A stretch of DNA of 64,000 nt from assembly GCA_045593265.1 (NCBI GenBank), contig JAZNWH010000054.1, forward strand, positions 33,759-97,758. Reading direction: 5' to 3'. This stretch comes from RGIG8497 sp045593265 (GTDB lineage Bacteria; Bacillota; Clostridia; RGIG6154). Positions 44,201 through 53,090 of the stretch are shown here, in pieces. The notes beneath the pieces were generated by a model. It ran no database searches and was not told the origin of the DNA. It saw only the letters and a list, made by a program, of their open reading frames with translations. Positions within the stretch are counted from its first letter, which is position 1. Each line of letters begins with the position of its first letter. The translations under genes and the position numbers were made by a program.

Positions 44201-44320
44201 TATAAAAGCAGCCTCCAAAGCAGCCTCGCTCTGATAAGCATCAGAACGCTGCTTCTGTGGCTCATATTCAGTAACAACAGTACTTTCAGAAGTCGAAAGA
44301 ATTATATTATATTGGCTCAT
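41297..44320 (-). CDS. hsdR: Type I restriction enzyme, R (motor/nuclease) subunit
   Basis: 1007 aa. The N-terminal nuclease domain holds HIELKRRG near 165 (PD-(D/E)xK type). The helicase carries Walker A TGSGKTLTSF near 325, DECH in VLVFDECHRSQFGD near 425, FGFTGTP near 448 and an ARTNR-like motif QAFSRTNRILN near 705. It translocates and cuts unmodified DNA when bound to HsdM and HsdS. Its start overlaps the HEPN gene stop by 4 bp, so it is coupled to that gene and not directly to hsdS. Full length. Confidence 0.95.
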   Translation of the reverse strand: MSQYNIILSTSESTVVTEYEPQKQRSDAYQSEAALEAAFIKMLSEQGYEYIQIHKADDMVSNLRGQLEKLNNYKFSDKEWESFYNSNISNSNEGIVEKTRRIQEDFIQVLKRDDGSTKNIYLIDKKNIHNNSLQVLNQYVEDGGTHDNRYDVTVLVNGLPLVHIELKRRGVALKEAFNQINRYQRESFWAGCGLYEYVQIFVISNGTHTKYYSNTTRDSAIKEGNKNSKSSSKKTSNSFEFTSFWADGNNKVIADLVDFTKTFFAKHTILNILTKYCIFTSEELLLVMRPYQIVATERILNRIEVSTNYKKTGELSAGGYIWHTTGSGKTLTSFKTAQLATSLDYVDKVLFVVDRKDLDYQTIKEYDRFEKGAANGNKSTKVLQKQLEDDSSKIIVTTIQKLDEFVKRNSGHPVYQKHMVLVFDECHRSQFGDMHARIVKEFKNYHIFGFTGTPIFAVNSSNSGNPNMRTTEQAFGDKLHTYTIVDAINDGNVLPFRIDYVNTVAAKEGMTDKQVHAINTEEVLGSHERVEEIVKYILEHFDQKTKRNSYYSLKGQRVNGFNSMFAVSSIPMAKKYYLEFKKQVEEMHKDFTFATIYSFAPNESDNADGILEDESFDTEKLDKSSRDFLDDVIADYNKTFKTNFDSSDKGFQDYYKDLSDKVKKREIDLLIVVNMFLTGFDATTLNTLWVDKNLKQHGLIQAFSRTNRILNSVKTFGNIVCFRDLQQETEDAISLFGDKDATGIVLLKSYEDYYYGYEDDNGKHQIGYEERIAQLLQKYPLSEQIIGEQNKKDFVILFGNILRLRNILSSFDKFAGNEILLPIDFQDYTGTYLDIRNEFKPTGEKDSIKDDIVFEMELVKQVEVNIDYILMLVAKYHKSNCKDKEILASIDKAIKSSLALRSKKELIDNFIASINADTDVSRDWLKFVKEQKESDLDELIAGEKLKADETRRFMDNAFRDGLLKTTGTDIDKLMPPVSRFGGGNRAEKKQGIIDKMLKFFEKYFGLV

Positions 44321-45576
44321 ACACCTTGTGCCTCCAATCTTTTCACTTTGCTATCTAAATGTGCTTTCAAATCTTCGCTTTTGGTTATTGGGATAATTTC
44401 TTTATCTGTTATGAATTTGAGGATTAGTTCTGCACAATAAGCTTTTGCATATGCCAAGTCTCCTTTTAGAACAAAGACTCTGCTACCGTGTGATATTTCT
44501 GAACGTTGATTATAAGTAATCTTAAAATCTCTTTTTGTTGCTATATAAGTTTCTAAACTGTCAGAAATCATAGCCGACAAATAGTTTGTTATCATTTGGG
44601 TTAAGTCTTTTTCGTCGTATTCTATTAGAGCTTCAATAGCGGTTATATACATTACGAATTTTTGAGCATCAGAACGTTCGTGGATAATTCTCCCATAAGT
44701 TGTGAATGCATACCTGATTCGTTCATTGACCTCATTTTTTTCTGTTGAGGATAATCTCTCGATTAACGACTTAAAAATCGGGGAAACTGTATGAACTAAA
44801 TTGTATGCATCAATATTCTCGTGCCTGTAAATATCATTTTCAAACTTTTCATAATTTTGCATGTGTGACGAAATAAAACAACGCCCAAACACAGGGTGAA
44901 AATCGTCAAATACGCAAACCGAGTAAGCGTTCCACTTGTTAATGTCAAAGAAAAATTGACAAATACCTTGAAATACCTCAAATTTATATCTTGCCAACTC
45001 ATATGCTTTTTTAACATCTGAAGTTTCAATAGCAGTAGAAATCCAAACAGGATGTTCTTTGAATTGTTGATGATACTCCAAAAAAGTTTCTTCTGTTTCA
45101 TAGCCTGTTAGTTTAAAAATATGTTCTTTATGCAGATTATAATCGTAAAGAGTAAAACAACCTATTTCCAGAGGAATATCTGTATTAACATCTACGCCAT
45201 AAAGAGTGAAGAAAACATACTGTCTATCAACTTTAGCCATGTTAAGTTTATTATAAAACTTATCAAAGTTTTTTACTGTTACGCTCTCGTTCATAACTTT
45301 TAACCTTATCATAAAATGATGAAGTTTATCTGCAACATAATCAATAGAGAACTTTTCTTCGATACTCCCAGAAGAATATATCTGCCAAAAAGTATTATGA
45401 TAAGAATCTGCGTAATCTTTAGATAAATGAAATGAGTAGTGTTTATTTATACGCTCGAAATAGTGAGAAAAATGCACGCAACTATCTGGGGAACGCTTCG
45501 AGTCCACACATCCCTCATATATTTCTGCATATGAAATTAATTCATTCAGTTTCTCTATTACTTCGGTTTTTTTCAT
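44317..45576 (-). CDS. HEPN-domain protein, ApeA-like
   Basis: 419 aa. An N-terminal beta-rich region (about 80-260, YVFFTLYGVDVNTDIPLEIG, HPVWISTAIETSDV) is followed by a C-terminal HEPN bundle with FVMYITAIEALIEYDEKDL near 310 and the catalytic R-x4-H in YNQRSEISHGS (R358, H363). HEPN domains of this type are RNases in abortive-infection defence. It overlaps hsdS and hsdR by 4 bp each, so it is made together with the R-M enzyme. Role as a backup toxin that acts when restriction fails is inferred from the PrrC and ApeA precedents. Confidence 0.8.
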   Translation of the reverse strand: MKKTEVIEKLNELISYAEIYEGCVDSKRSPDSCVHFSHYFERINKHYSFHLSKDYADSYHNTFWQIYSSGSIEEKFSIDYVADKLHHFMIRLKVMNESVTVKNFDKFYNKLNMAKVDRQYVFFTLYGVDVNTDIPLEIGCFTLYDYNLHKEHIFKLTGYETEETFLEYHQQFKEHPVWISTAIETSDVKKAYELARYKFEVFQGICQFFFDINKWNAYSVCVFDDFHPVFGRCFISSHMQNYEKFENDIYRHENIDAYNLVHTVSPIFKSLIERLSSTEKNEVNERIRYAFTTYGRIIHERSDAQKFVMYITAIEALIEYDEKDLTQMITNYLSAMISDSLETYIATKRDFKITYNQRSEISHGSRVFVLKGDLAYAKAYCAELILKFITDKEIIPITKSEDLKAHLDSKVKRLEAQGV

Positions 45577-46832
45577 GTGGTTAATTCCTTAAAAGATAAT
45601 AGTTTGTCGCGATAGTATTCGTATTGCTTCTGTCTGGCTTCAATCTCTGCAGGTAAGCCTTCTGAAATATCATTACAAAGCATATCAAATTTTTTTAGTG
45701 CATCAATTATACGTTGTTGTTCTTTCTTTTCTATTAAAGGCAACTTGAATTTTCTGATTTTTTCCATAGGTATATTTTGCATAGAAGAAGCCTGCAACAA
45801 TTTAGAAATCTGCTCAGCTTTAAACTTATCTGTCAGAAAATAGTACATCATATATTCAGGAATGAATCTATCATCTGTAATGCGAATAAGGGCAACATTA
45901 GGAGCTAAATAGTATTTGTCATCTTCGTTTATGAGAGCAACTTGTCCAACAGTTCCTACATAAGTAAAGAGCATATCGCCGATACGTAGTTTACTTCTTG
46001 TAATCATATCAAGGTCGCTTCCGTCTATGTATTTGACATCATCTAATACAAGATGCCCATTTTTTACATTTAACCCTCTTAATGCTATTATTTCACCTAC
46101 ATCAGAATACTTAACATATTTTGTAAACTCAAAGCCAGCCAACTTAGTAACAGTAGCTACTTCACCAAGCTCAATCCAATTAACATTAGTATCTTTAACG
46201 CAAGGGAATAGGCTTGAAGAATAATACTCATATTGTGTTTTACGAGCTGTAAGCTCTGCTGTAAGCTCTGCTGTAAGCTCTGTGAAATTGTCAAGTATCT
46301 TGACAATTTCACCCTGTACCTCAATAGGAGGTATAGGAATAATGACTTTTCTCATTTCTGACATTGGAACACTTTTAACAGTTCCACCAGCAGCCTTCCT
46401 TAAGTAGCTTTCCTTAATTTCCTTTGAAGTAAGTACATACATTAGAAACTTTGACAATATTTTATTAACGTCAGGCTTAATAACATATACTCCTTCTTTT
46501 ATATTCCAATTATAAGGGTCATTTTCTATCAAAGCAACTTCGCCTATTGTTCCAGTTCCTGAAAATAAAACATCACCAATTTCAAGGTTGGAACGATTAT
46601 TACACAGTTTCAATGCCTCATCATTTATTTTGTCAGTTTTCTCTGAAAAAACGATACTCATATTGTGTATTTCACGTATTGTTACATAGTAATTTTGAGC
46701 ATCCTCTGTATTTAATTTGAAGAATTGTCTTGGATTTAGTCCTGTATTAAGTGACAATATTACATCATTCAGTGGACTATACTCTACACCATTAGGGCAC
46801 AGTTCTTTTATAAGTTTGTCTAATCTGCTCAT
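45573..46832 (-). CDS. hsdS: Type I restriction specificity subunit
   Basis: 419 aa. Two target-recognition domains (about 1-160 and 215-380) are separated by the helix LDNFTELTAELTAELTARKT and ended by a second helix IEARQKQYEYYRDKLL. Conserved repeats IGEVALI and VGQVALI in the two halves. The central linker contains a 4-residue unit (TAEL) repeated by three exact 12-bp DNA units (46246-46281), as in type IC enzymes where the repeat number sets the spacer length between half-sites. Target cannot be predicted from sequence. Confidence 0.93.
   Translation of the reverse strand: MSRLDKLIKELCPNGVEYSPLNDVILSLNTGLNPRQFFKLNTEDAQNYYVTIREIHNMSIVFSEKTDKINDEALKLCNNRSNLEIGDVLFSGTGTIGEVALIENDPYNWNIKEGVYVIKPDVNKILSKFLMYVLTSKEIKESYLRKAAGGTVKSVPMSEMRKVIIPIPPIEVQGEIVKILDNFTELTAELTAELTARKTQYEYYSSSLFPCVKDTNVNWIELGEVATVTKLAGFEFTKYVKYSDVGEIIALRGLNVKNGHLVLDDVKYIDGSDLDMITRSKLRIGDMLFTYVGTVGQVALINEDDKYYLAPNVALIRITDDRFIPEYMMYYFLTDKFKAEQISKLLQASSMQNIPMEKIRKFKLPLIEKKEQQRIIDALKKFDMLCNDISEGLPAEIEARQKQYEYYRDKLLSFKELTT
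46246..46281 (-). repeat. Three 12-bp tandem repeats in hsdS linker
   Basis: GCTGTAAGCTCT x3 with no mismatches on the plus strand, coding the 4-aa TAEL-type unit in the central helix of HsdS. Confidence 0.95.
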
Positions 46833-48394
46833 TACTGCACCTCAATTTCTGCTATTATATCATCAATAGCGGCTCTCAAGGTCGCTTGACGAGCGACAAT
46901 TTCTTTTATTTCTGCATTTAATTTTACTATATCAACCTTTTCTCTTGTGTCCTTCTGCTCAACATAGGTAGATACAGACAGATTATAATCCTGTTCTGCA
47001 ATTTCATCAAAAGCAGCAAGATGAGAAAAGTGTTCTACTTCTTCACGACTTTCAAATACCCCTACAATTTTAGAGATATTTTCATCGGTAAGCATATTAT
47101 TATTCGTAACCTTTACAAACTCATTAGAAGCATCTATAAATAAGGTTTTATTATCTGCCTTCGACTTCTTCAATACCATAATACAGGTAGCAATAGAAGT
47201 ACCAAAGAAAAGGTTTGAAGGTAACTGAATAACACAATCAACATAGTTATTATCTACCAGATACTGCCTTATCTTTTTCTCCGCACCGCCTCTGTACATA
47301 ATACCAGGGAAGCAAACAATAGATGCTGTTCCATTGGTGGCAAGCCAAGCAAGTGAGTGCATAATGAATGCCAAGTCCGCTTTAGATTTCGGAGCCAGAA
47401 CACCCGCAGGAGAAAATCGGGGGTCATTGATTAAAACAGGGTTATCATCGCCCTCCCATTTGATAGAGTAAGGAGGATTTGATACGATAACCTCGAATGG
47501 CTCATCGTCCCAATGCTGAGGGCTTATAAGAGTATCCTCGTTTGCTATATTAAATTTATCATAAGCAATATCATGCAAGAACATATTTATTCTGCAAAGA
47601 TTATATGTAGTAGGATTTATTTCCTGACCATAATACCCCTGACGAACATTATCCTTACCTAATATAGTTTCTGCTTTAAGAAGCAGAGAGCCAGAGCCAC
47701 ACGCAGGGTCATAAACCTTATTTACTTCTGTTTTACCCACTACAGCAAGACGAGTCAAAAGCTCGGACACTTCCTGCGGAGTGAAGAACTCACCGCCAGA
47801 CTTACCAGCATTTGAGGCATACATACCCATTAAATACTCATAAGCATCACCAAATACATCAATAGAATGGTCTTTATAATCCCCAAGTTCCATATTGCCC
47901 ACACCATCAAGGAGTTTTACAAGTTTATCATTTCTCTTTGCAACTGTGGCGCCCAATTTATTACTATTAACATCATAGTCATCAAACAGGCCTTTGAAGT
48001 CATCTTCACTTATACTGCCTTGCGCCGATTCTTCTATATGCCTGAACACCTTTTCTAAAGTTTCATTAAGATTATCATCCGAAGGAGCCTTCGTTCTTAC
48101 ATTACAGAATAGTTCAGAGGGAAGAATGAAAAATCCCTTTTCTTCTACAAGGCTATCCCTTGCCGATTCCGCATCACTATCAGGCATCTTTGCATAATCA
48201 AAATCAGCATTACCCGCAGCCTGCTCACCTTCGTTAATATAGTTAGTCAAATTTTCTGATATATAACGATAGAACATCGTACCCAGAACATACTGTTTAA
48301 AATCCCAACCATCAACAGAGCCACGCAAGTCATCTGCAATAGCCCATATTGCTTTATGTAATTCTTCTCTTTGTTTATTATTTATTACAGCCAT
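46832..48394 (-). CDS. hsdM: Type I modification methyltransferase
   Basis: 520 aa. N6-adenine methyltransferase: FFTPQEVSELLTRL near 204, SAM motif YDPACGSGSLLLKAE near 228, catalytic IVSNPPYSIKW near 307 and FCFPGIMYRGGAEKKIRQYL near 360 (written IVCFPG in the sequence). N-terminal helix bundle contacts HsdS. Shares its last base with the hsdS start. A small XRE gene lies 65 bp upstream. Confidence 0.96.
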   Translation of the reverse strand: MAVINNKQREELHKAIWAIADDLRGSVDGWDFKQYVLGTMFYRYISENLTNYINEGEQAAGNADFDYAKMPDSDAESARDSLVEEKGFFILPSELFCNVRTKAPSDDNLNETLEKVFRHIEESAQGSISEDDFKGLFDDYDVNSNKLGATVAKRNDKLVKLLDGVGNMELGDYKDHSIDVFGDAYEYLMGMYASNAGKSGGEFFTPQEVSELLTRLAVVGKTEVNKVYDPACGSGSLLLKAETILGKDNVRQGYYGQEINPTTYNLCRINMFLHDIAYDKFNIANEDTLISPQHWDDEPFEVIVSNPPYSIKWEGDDNPVLINDPRFSPAGVLAPKSKADLAFIMHSLAWLATNGTASIVCFPGIMYRGGAEKKIRQYLVDNNYVDCVIQLPSNLFFGTSIATCIMVLKKSKADNKTLFIDASNEFVKVTNNNMLTDENISKIVGVFESREEVEHFSHLAAFDEIAEQDYNLSVSTYVEQKDTREKVDIVKLNAEIKEIVARQATLRAAIDDIIAEIEVQ

Positions 48395-48459
48395 CTTAAT
48401 CCTCCAAACTGTTCTTTTGCTATATTATATCATACAGGAGTGTCCAGAAAACAGGACAC

Positions 48460-48687
48460 CTATTCTATAACTTCCACGTCAACTATTTCTGCAATATCAT
48501 CAAAAGTGCAATCAAGCGCAACACAAACTTTTACCAATACATCCATAGTTACATTTTCATCCCTTGTAAGACGCCCGATGTTATACCCGCTAATCTGTGC
48601 TTTCTCCTTTAACTGAACTTTTTTCATTCCTTTATCTATCAGGAGTTTCCATAGCCTTTTATAACTGACTTTTTGCATTTTTTCCAT
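48460..48687 (-). CDS. Small XRE-family regulator
   Basis: 75 aa. LWKLLIDKGMKKVQLKEKAQ then ISGYNIGRLTRDENVTMDVLVKVCVALDCTFDDI is a complete lambda-Cro-like helix-turn-helix. ATG 48687 follows GAGGTGA. Just upstream of hsdM on the same strand, so probably a controller of the R-M operon that delays restriction. Confidence 0.85.
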   Translation of the reverse strand: MEKMQKVSYKRLWKLLIDKGMKKVQLKEKAQISGYNIGRLTRDENVTMDVLVKVCVALDCTFDDIAEIVDVEVIE

Positions 48688-48797
48688 CAATAGTCACCTC
48701 AAGAATACAAAATATAATAATATTCTATCATAAAATATATAATTTTTCAAGCTTTACACCGAAAATATCTACACTTTTTATCATATTTTTTATTTCG

Positions 48798-48898
48798 GAG
48801 CATTTCTGGCTACTTTGTAAGCCTTTTAATTACTTCGCAACAAATTACCCCAACTATTTATTAAAAAGCATTTGTGGCTATTTTTGAGCCTTTTGTAA
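48798..48898. repeat. Pair of 31-bp imperfect repeats
   Basis: AGCATTTCTGGCTACTTTGT.. at about 48799 and AGCATTTGTGGCTATTTTTG.. at about 48868, each ending GCCTTTT. Each can form a small GGCT/AGCC hairpin. Located between the XRE gene and the metallo-hydrolase gene. Confidence 0.6.
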
Positions 48899-48903
48899 AC
48901 GCT

Positions 48904-50073
48904 TTAAGGATGACAATTCCCGCAACTGTCATACCCGCTATTGACCGCATCCGCTCTGGAACTGAAATACACCCTGTTTTTTTCTATAGGCAAAGAGTGA
49001 CAAGTAGGCTTGTGGAACTTCTTGGAATTCTTATTGCCAATATATGTTCCCGTGCTTTCTGTTCCTTTAAATACATTTTCATGCTCATATGATGTTGGGT
49101 TAGTTTCTATATTTTCATTTCTTGCAGTAGTAACAGTAATATCCTTGCCATTGCTTTCAACTATAATATCACCCTGCAGGTCTGTTCTATAAACCTTCGC
49201 ACCCGCATCTCTGAATCTGCTCAAAGCATCCTCGTCAGGATGCCCATATTGATTACCCTTACCAACAGAAATAACCACATATTCAGGCATGACCTCTCTT
49301 AAGAATTGATATGAGGATGAAGTATCGGAGCCATGATGACCTGCTTTTAAAACAGTAGCAGACAAATCATACCCCTGACTCAAGATGTCGTGTTCTTCTG
49401 AATACTCTGCATCGCCTGTAAACAGGAATGATGTATCTCCGCACACCACCTTAGTTATGATTGAGGTATTGTTCAAATCATCTTCATTTTCATAGGTGGG
49501 GCAATACAACTCTACAGAGCAACTACCCAGATTAAAAGAAGTACCAGAATCAGGATGGGCTATACTTTTACCCGCTGAAGCCACCTTGCTTTTAAAAGAT
49601 TGATAAAACTTTGCATCATTTTCTGTTCTTGGCGCATATATTACCCCTACTGAAGCCTTTTGTAAAGCACCAGACAAGCCTCCCATATGGTCTTCGTGAG
49701 CATGAGTTCCCACAATATAGTCAAGATGAGAAATCCCCAGCCTATCGAGATAGGAATATATCCTACTACTATCCTCAACATTACCGCCATCAATAAGCAT
49801 AGCACTATCACCGCTAATCAGGAGTGCAGCATCCGCCTGACCTACATCAATAAAGTGTACTTTAAGACCATGTTGTATTACCTGTGTGGTGGTATCTTCT
49901 GACTCTTTCTCTGACTCAGTACCCGATTCAACAGGTTTCTGCGACTCTGTTACCTCTGTTTGTGTTCTTTTGGTAATAGTGGTGGTATCAGTTGAGGTCT
50001 GAGAGCCGCAAGCACTCAAAATACCCACAACCATTAGTAAAGACAGCAATACACCTAAAAATTTTCTATTCAT
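48904..50073 (-). CDS. Lipoprotein metallo-beta-lactamase, ComEC C-domain type
   Basis: 389 aa. Lipobox LSAC near 19-22 after a signal segment. MBL domain about 70-300 with VGTHAHEDHMGG (H-x-H-x-D-H), FTGDAEYSEE and LKAGHHGSDTSS, close to the soluble domain of ComEC/Rec2. The C-terminal 45 residues hold KFHKPTCHSL and DSCGNCHP, an Ada-like zinc site found in related extracellular nucleases. Probably an outer-face nuclease or phosphodiesterase. The element or the host could benefit through DNA degradation; this is speculation. Confidence 0.85.
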   Translation of the reverse strand: MNRKFLGVLLSLLMVVGILSACGSQTSTDTTTITKRTQTEVTESQKPVESGTESEKESEDTTTQVIQHGLKVHFIDVGQADAALLISGDSAMLIDGGNVEDSSRIYSYLDRLGISHLDYIVGTHAHEDHMGGLSGALQKASVGVIYAPRTENDAKFYQSFKSKVASAGKSIAHPDSGTSFNLGSCSVELYCPTYENEDDLNNTSIITKVVCGDTSFLFTGDAEYSEEHDILSQGYDLSATVLKAGHHGSDTSSSYQFLREVMPEYVVISVGKGNQYGHPDEDALSRFRDAGAKVYRTDLQGDIIVESNGKDITVTTARNENIETNPTSYEHENVFKGTESTGTYIGNKNSKKFHKPTCHSLPIEKNRVYFSSRADAVNSGYDSCGNCHP

Positions 50074-50195
50074 AAAGACATTATCCTTTCTTTGTGTATA
50101 GTCTAACAGACTATATTATATCATAAATCCCTACTGTCTGTAAATAATATTTATGGTCTGTGAGTGTATAATATAGGTGAAAGTAGGTGTTATAA

Positions 50196-50504
50196 ATGGA
50201 TACAGAATTCTTAAAGAATCGATTGGCTTTATTAAGAACAGCGAAAGAAATCTCCGCAAGAGAATTAAGTCTTAGGTTAGGTCAATCTGAAGGATATATA
50301 AACCAAATCGAATCAGGCAAATCAAAGCCATCAATAGAAATGATGTTCTACATCTGTGAAGAATTAGGTGTGACTATGTCGGAGTTCTTCGATGATTCCA
50401 AAGAATATCCCGCATTGATTAACACGCTTATTAGCGAGGCGAAAACACTTGATAAGAAATCTCTTGAAAGTGTTATTGAAGTCATAAGAAATATGCGCAA
50501 ATAA
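50196..50504 (+). CDS. XRE-family transcriptional regulator
   Basis: 102 aa. RLALLRTAKEISARELSLRLGQSEGYINQIESGKSKPSIEMM (about 8-49) is a classic helix-turn-helix, then VTMSEFFDDSKEYP and a short helical tail that may dimerise. One of the few plus-strand genes in the element, divergent from the lipoprotein gene. Has its own terminator. Confidence 0.88.
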   Translation: MDTEFLKNRLALLRTAKEISARELSLRLGQSEGYINQIESGKSKPSIEMMFYICEELGVTMSEFFDDSKEYPALINTLISEAKTLDKKSLESVIEVIRNMRK

Positions 50505-50512
50505 CCACAAAG

Positions 50513-50546
50513 GCAGACAGGTACAACTGTTTGTCTTTATTTTTAC
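50513..50546 (+). terminator. Terminator of XRE gene
   Basis: GACAG..CTGTTTGTC type stem with TTTATTTTT. Confidence 0.65.
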
Positions 50547-51002
50547 CCATTTATAGCCTATAACATTTCCAAAGTTCAACATCAACAGTTCAACATCTTC
50601 AAGTTCTATATTTTATATCCAGAACAAAATCAAAAATCCAAGTTCACTTTATTATATTTTTTTCAGGTTCAGGTTTTTCATAATTTATGATGGCATTATC
50701 AACTATTTAATCAAGATATGCACACATATAAAAATTATCCGATAAAATTGAAAAGTTCATCAGGACACATTATTTCAACCTCACAACATAGACCTGATTA
50801 ATGCGACAAAAAACATAGCAAAAATGACACCGTTCTCCAATAGTTTAAGTATATAATGAATAACACCCCAAATAGCACATCGCCACCAAAACAAGCAATT
50901 TGAAGCAAAACACAAATATTTTTAGGAGTTAAGAAAATAAGTTCCTATAAACCTTAACATATAAATTCTTAACAACCAAATTTTTAAACCCATTCTGAGA
51001 GA
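50547..51002. other. Non-coding gap
   Basis: About 450 AT-rich bases. AGTTCAACATC occurs twice near 50570-50600 with AAGTTC flanks. No credible open reading frame, promoter or RNA. Confidence 0.5.
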
Positions 51003-51040
51003 AAACCACTACCGCAAAAGAGCAGTAGTGGTTTCCCTTT
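51003..51040. terminator. Terminator after the amidoligase operon
   Basis: AAACCACTAC / GTAGTGGTTT stem with an 8-10 nt loop, 45-80 bp after gene 51084's stop on the minus strand. Confidence 0.65.
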
Positions 51041-51083
51041 GTGAGATGATTAAAATGAAAAGTTTTTATATGAATAAGCCTAC

Positions 51084-51653
51084 TCAATCAACATAATTAA
51101 ACATTTTTTTGAGTTTAAGGCTTAGGTCCATATCTGAATCCGAAGGCGATTGTAAAAGATGCCCTACAAACGCCAACTTATTTTTATCCAAAGACTTTAA
51201 CCTTCTTTCAAAAGTAGGATAACTATACGTCTTTAAAAATTTTATTTCAGGTACACAATCCTGAATATCAAATCGCCTGTACTGGTAAGAAGGAATTGCA
51301 TTATCTGCTTGTGAAAACAAGAGGTCTTCTGGATAGGATAGAGCAAAATCTATTATTTCTGCAGCAAGTTCATCACCATTTCTGATTCGGTCTAAAATTG
51401 TGCTTCCGAGCAATTCCTTTAGTTTACAGTTTGCATACCAAATTGAAGTGGTAAGCGGCTCGGTATCAGTATCCCCGAGTTGTTCTACTGTAGATTTATT
51501 ATCGCAATCACATTCGATATAAGAAACTACCCGCTTTATAGTATCTGCATGACATAGATAGGAACACTCCTTAACAAACTTCTTTAATTTTAAAATGAGT
51601 TCATTACCCGATTCATCCCGCATAATTTGCTTAATCAGATTACTCATGCTCAT
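51084..51653 (-). CDS. Unknown protein Z of the amidoligase operon
   Basis: 189 aa. Mostly helical: NLIKQIMRDESGNELILKLKKFVKEC, CHADTIKRVVSYIECDC, LGSTILDRIRNGDELAAEIIDFALSYPEDLL, and a C-terminal LKSLDKNKLAFVGHLLQS. Start chosen at ATG 51653, 6 nt after GGAGAGG; two other in-frame ATGs are close. It begins inside the end of the previous gene. No family recognised. Last gene of the operon. Confidence 0.65.
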   Translation of the reverse strand: MSMSNLIKQIMRDESGNELILKLKKFVKECSYLCHADTIKRVVSYIECDCDNKSTVEQLGDTDTEPLTTSIWYANCKLKELLGSTILDRIRNGDELAAEIIDFALSYPEDLLFSQADNAIPSYQYRRFDIQDCVPEIKFLKTYSYPTFERRLKSLDKNKLAFVGHLLQSPSDSDMDLSLKLKKMFNYVD

Positions 51654-52149
51654 CATCCTCTCCGAAAAGTTTATTTACAAGTTCACAATTTTTAAAGGAA
51701 TAGCCAACAGCATCATCTGTAACAACGAAGTTTTCACCTAGAACATTAACTGTATTCCATACCTTACCATCTTCTTTGCTTATATTTTGCAAACGAATTG
51801 AAAAAGCCATTTTACCACCTTTCATAGACCTGTCAGTTATAACTGTATATACTGGACTATGAGAAGTAAAACGAATATCAGATAATACTATGTTAAAATA
51901 AGTTCCCGTATCACTATATAACAGCGGTAATTGCTTTAACTCTTCCTCTAAATCATTAACATCTATATAAAAAGGGACACACAATGAGGCCTTTAGTCTA
52001 CGACTACGAGCATCAATATATAAAAAGTACTTATCTAAATACTCACTAAGGGGCATTTCTGCATACATAGAAGGACACTCAAGACCATACAGTATGACAG
52101 ACATTAACCGATTAAATAATTCCTTCGCCAATTCTTCTTTCAGCCACAT
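51640..52149 (-). CDS. Unknown protein Y of the amidoligase operon
   Basis: 169 aa, ATG 52149 follows AAAGGGGGT and is 1 bp after the stop of protein X. Helical start (LKEELAKELFNRLMSVILYG), then alternating strands (YFNIVLSDIRFTSHSPVYTVI, GKMAFSIRLQNI, NTVNVLGENFVVTDDAVGYSF). No domain recognised. Overlaps Z by 14 bp, so the pair is coupled. Confidence 0.65.
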   Translation of the reverse strand: MWLKEELAKELFNRLMSVILYGLECPSMYAEMPLSEYLDKYFLYIDARSRRLKASLCVPFYIDVNDLEEELKQLPLLYSDTGTYFNIVLSDIRFTSHSPVYTVITDRSMKGGKMAFSIRLQNISKEDGKVWNTVNVLGENFVVTDDAVGYSFKNCELVNKLFGEDDEHE

Positions 52150-52150
52150 A

Positions 52151-53011
52151 TTATTTACCCCCTTTGCACTCTTTAATAGTAAAAACATCAAGAGAGTTGA
52201 GCATTACAATTTCTTTTGATTCCACATCCCTTAAAGGAAAGACGCAAGCATCCAACACATTATATTCCATAGCCTTATCATAGTCTGAGCCATACTTAAG
52301 TGTTCCTTTAATAGTTTTCCTGATTCCGTTAATCCTGCAATCAATCTCACAAACCCCAGACTTAAGCCTTTTCATTATACTTTCTGTTCTTTTCCAGGCT
52401 AAGGTATAAGGTAGTACAGTAGTCTTTTTACTGTTGGGGTGGAGCTTACAGGAGGTAAGGTGGAACTTACCGCCAGATTTATCCTTGTCCTCAAACTTAA
52501 TTACTTCAAATGCGCCATCTTCAAGCTCTTTTTTTGTAATTATACGCTTTGACTCTATGGTATTCATACGATTATCGCTAATTCTGTTCATAGAGCAAAA
52601 GCGAAGCATGTAATTTAAGCAGCATGGGTTTTTAGTGGCAAGATAAGAAGTTCTGCCACGCCCATCCTTCGCCTCTACCGATACATACGCAAGACCTGTC
52701 AAGAGATACAATGTTGCAAGTAAACGCTTATTATTACGCCAAAAATTCTGTTCTAATGAGCCACCTGTTTCAATGATATCCGATTGAATTGCTTGAGCAA
52801 TTTTATCCCTTGCCTCTCTGTCAGAGAAGGCGGTATTGACATCCTCAAAGCCATACAGCCCTTTTTCAATATTGCCTGTTATATCAACCATTAAGCCCTT
52901 TTCCTGCTGATACTTATTGATAAGTCTGTTGAGGCTATTGCTAACCATAAGAGGCATTTCCGCAAGTTCAACGCCACAGGTTTTCGCATCTTTTATTTCA
53001 AAAATTGCCAT
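52151..53011 (-). CDS. Unknown protein X of the amidoligase operon
   Basis: 286 aa. Mixed fold: NSLNRLINKYQQEKGLMVDI, a central NFWRNNKRLLATLYLLTGLAYVSVEA, ESKRIITKKELEDGAFEVIKFEDK and a Lys-rich strand region. SGKCELH-like Cys/His residues occur near 195-205 (HLTSCKLHP) but do not form a clear metal site. ATG 53011 follows GGGGTG; the MFYM leader to 53020 is excluded. 79 bp after the cyclotransferase. Function unknown. Confidence 0.65.
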   Translation of the reverse strand: MAIFEIKDAKTCGVELAEMPLMVSNSLNRLINKYQQEKGLMVDITGNIEKGLYGFEDVNTAFSDREARDKIAQAIQSDIIETGGSLEQNFWRNNKRLLATLYLLTGLAYVSVEAKDGRGRTSYLATKNPCCLNYMLRFCSMNRISDNRMNTIESKRIITKKELEDGAFEVIKFEDKDKSGGKFHLTSCKLHPNSKKTTVLPYTLAWKRTESIMKRLKSGVCEIDCRINGIRKTIKGTLKYGSDYDKAMEYNVLDACVFPLRDVESKEIVMLNSLDVFTIKECKGGK

Positions 53012-53090
53012 ATAAAACACACCCCTTCAATCATCTACTCAATATATGAAAAGGTGTGCTTTTGAATAGTATTCATCTGAAAAATTAATG

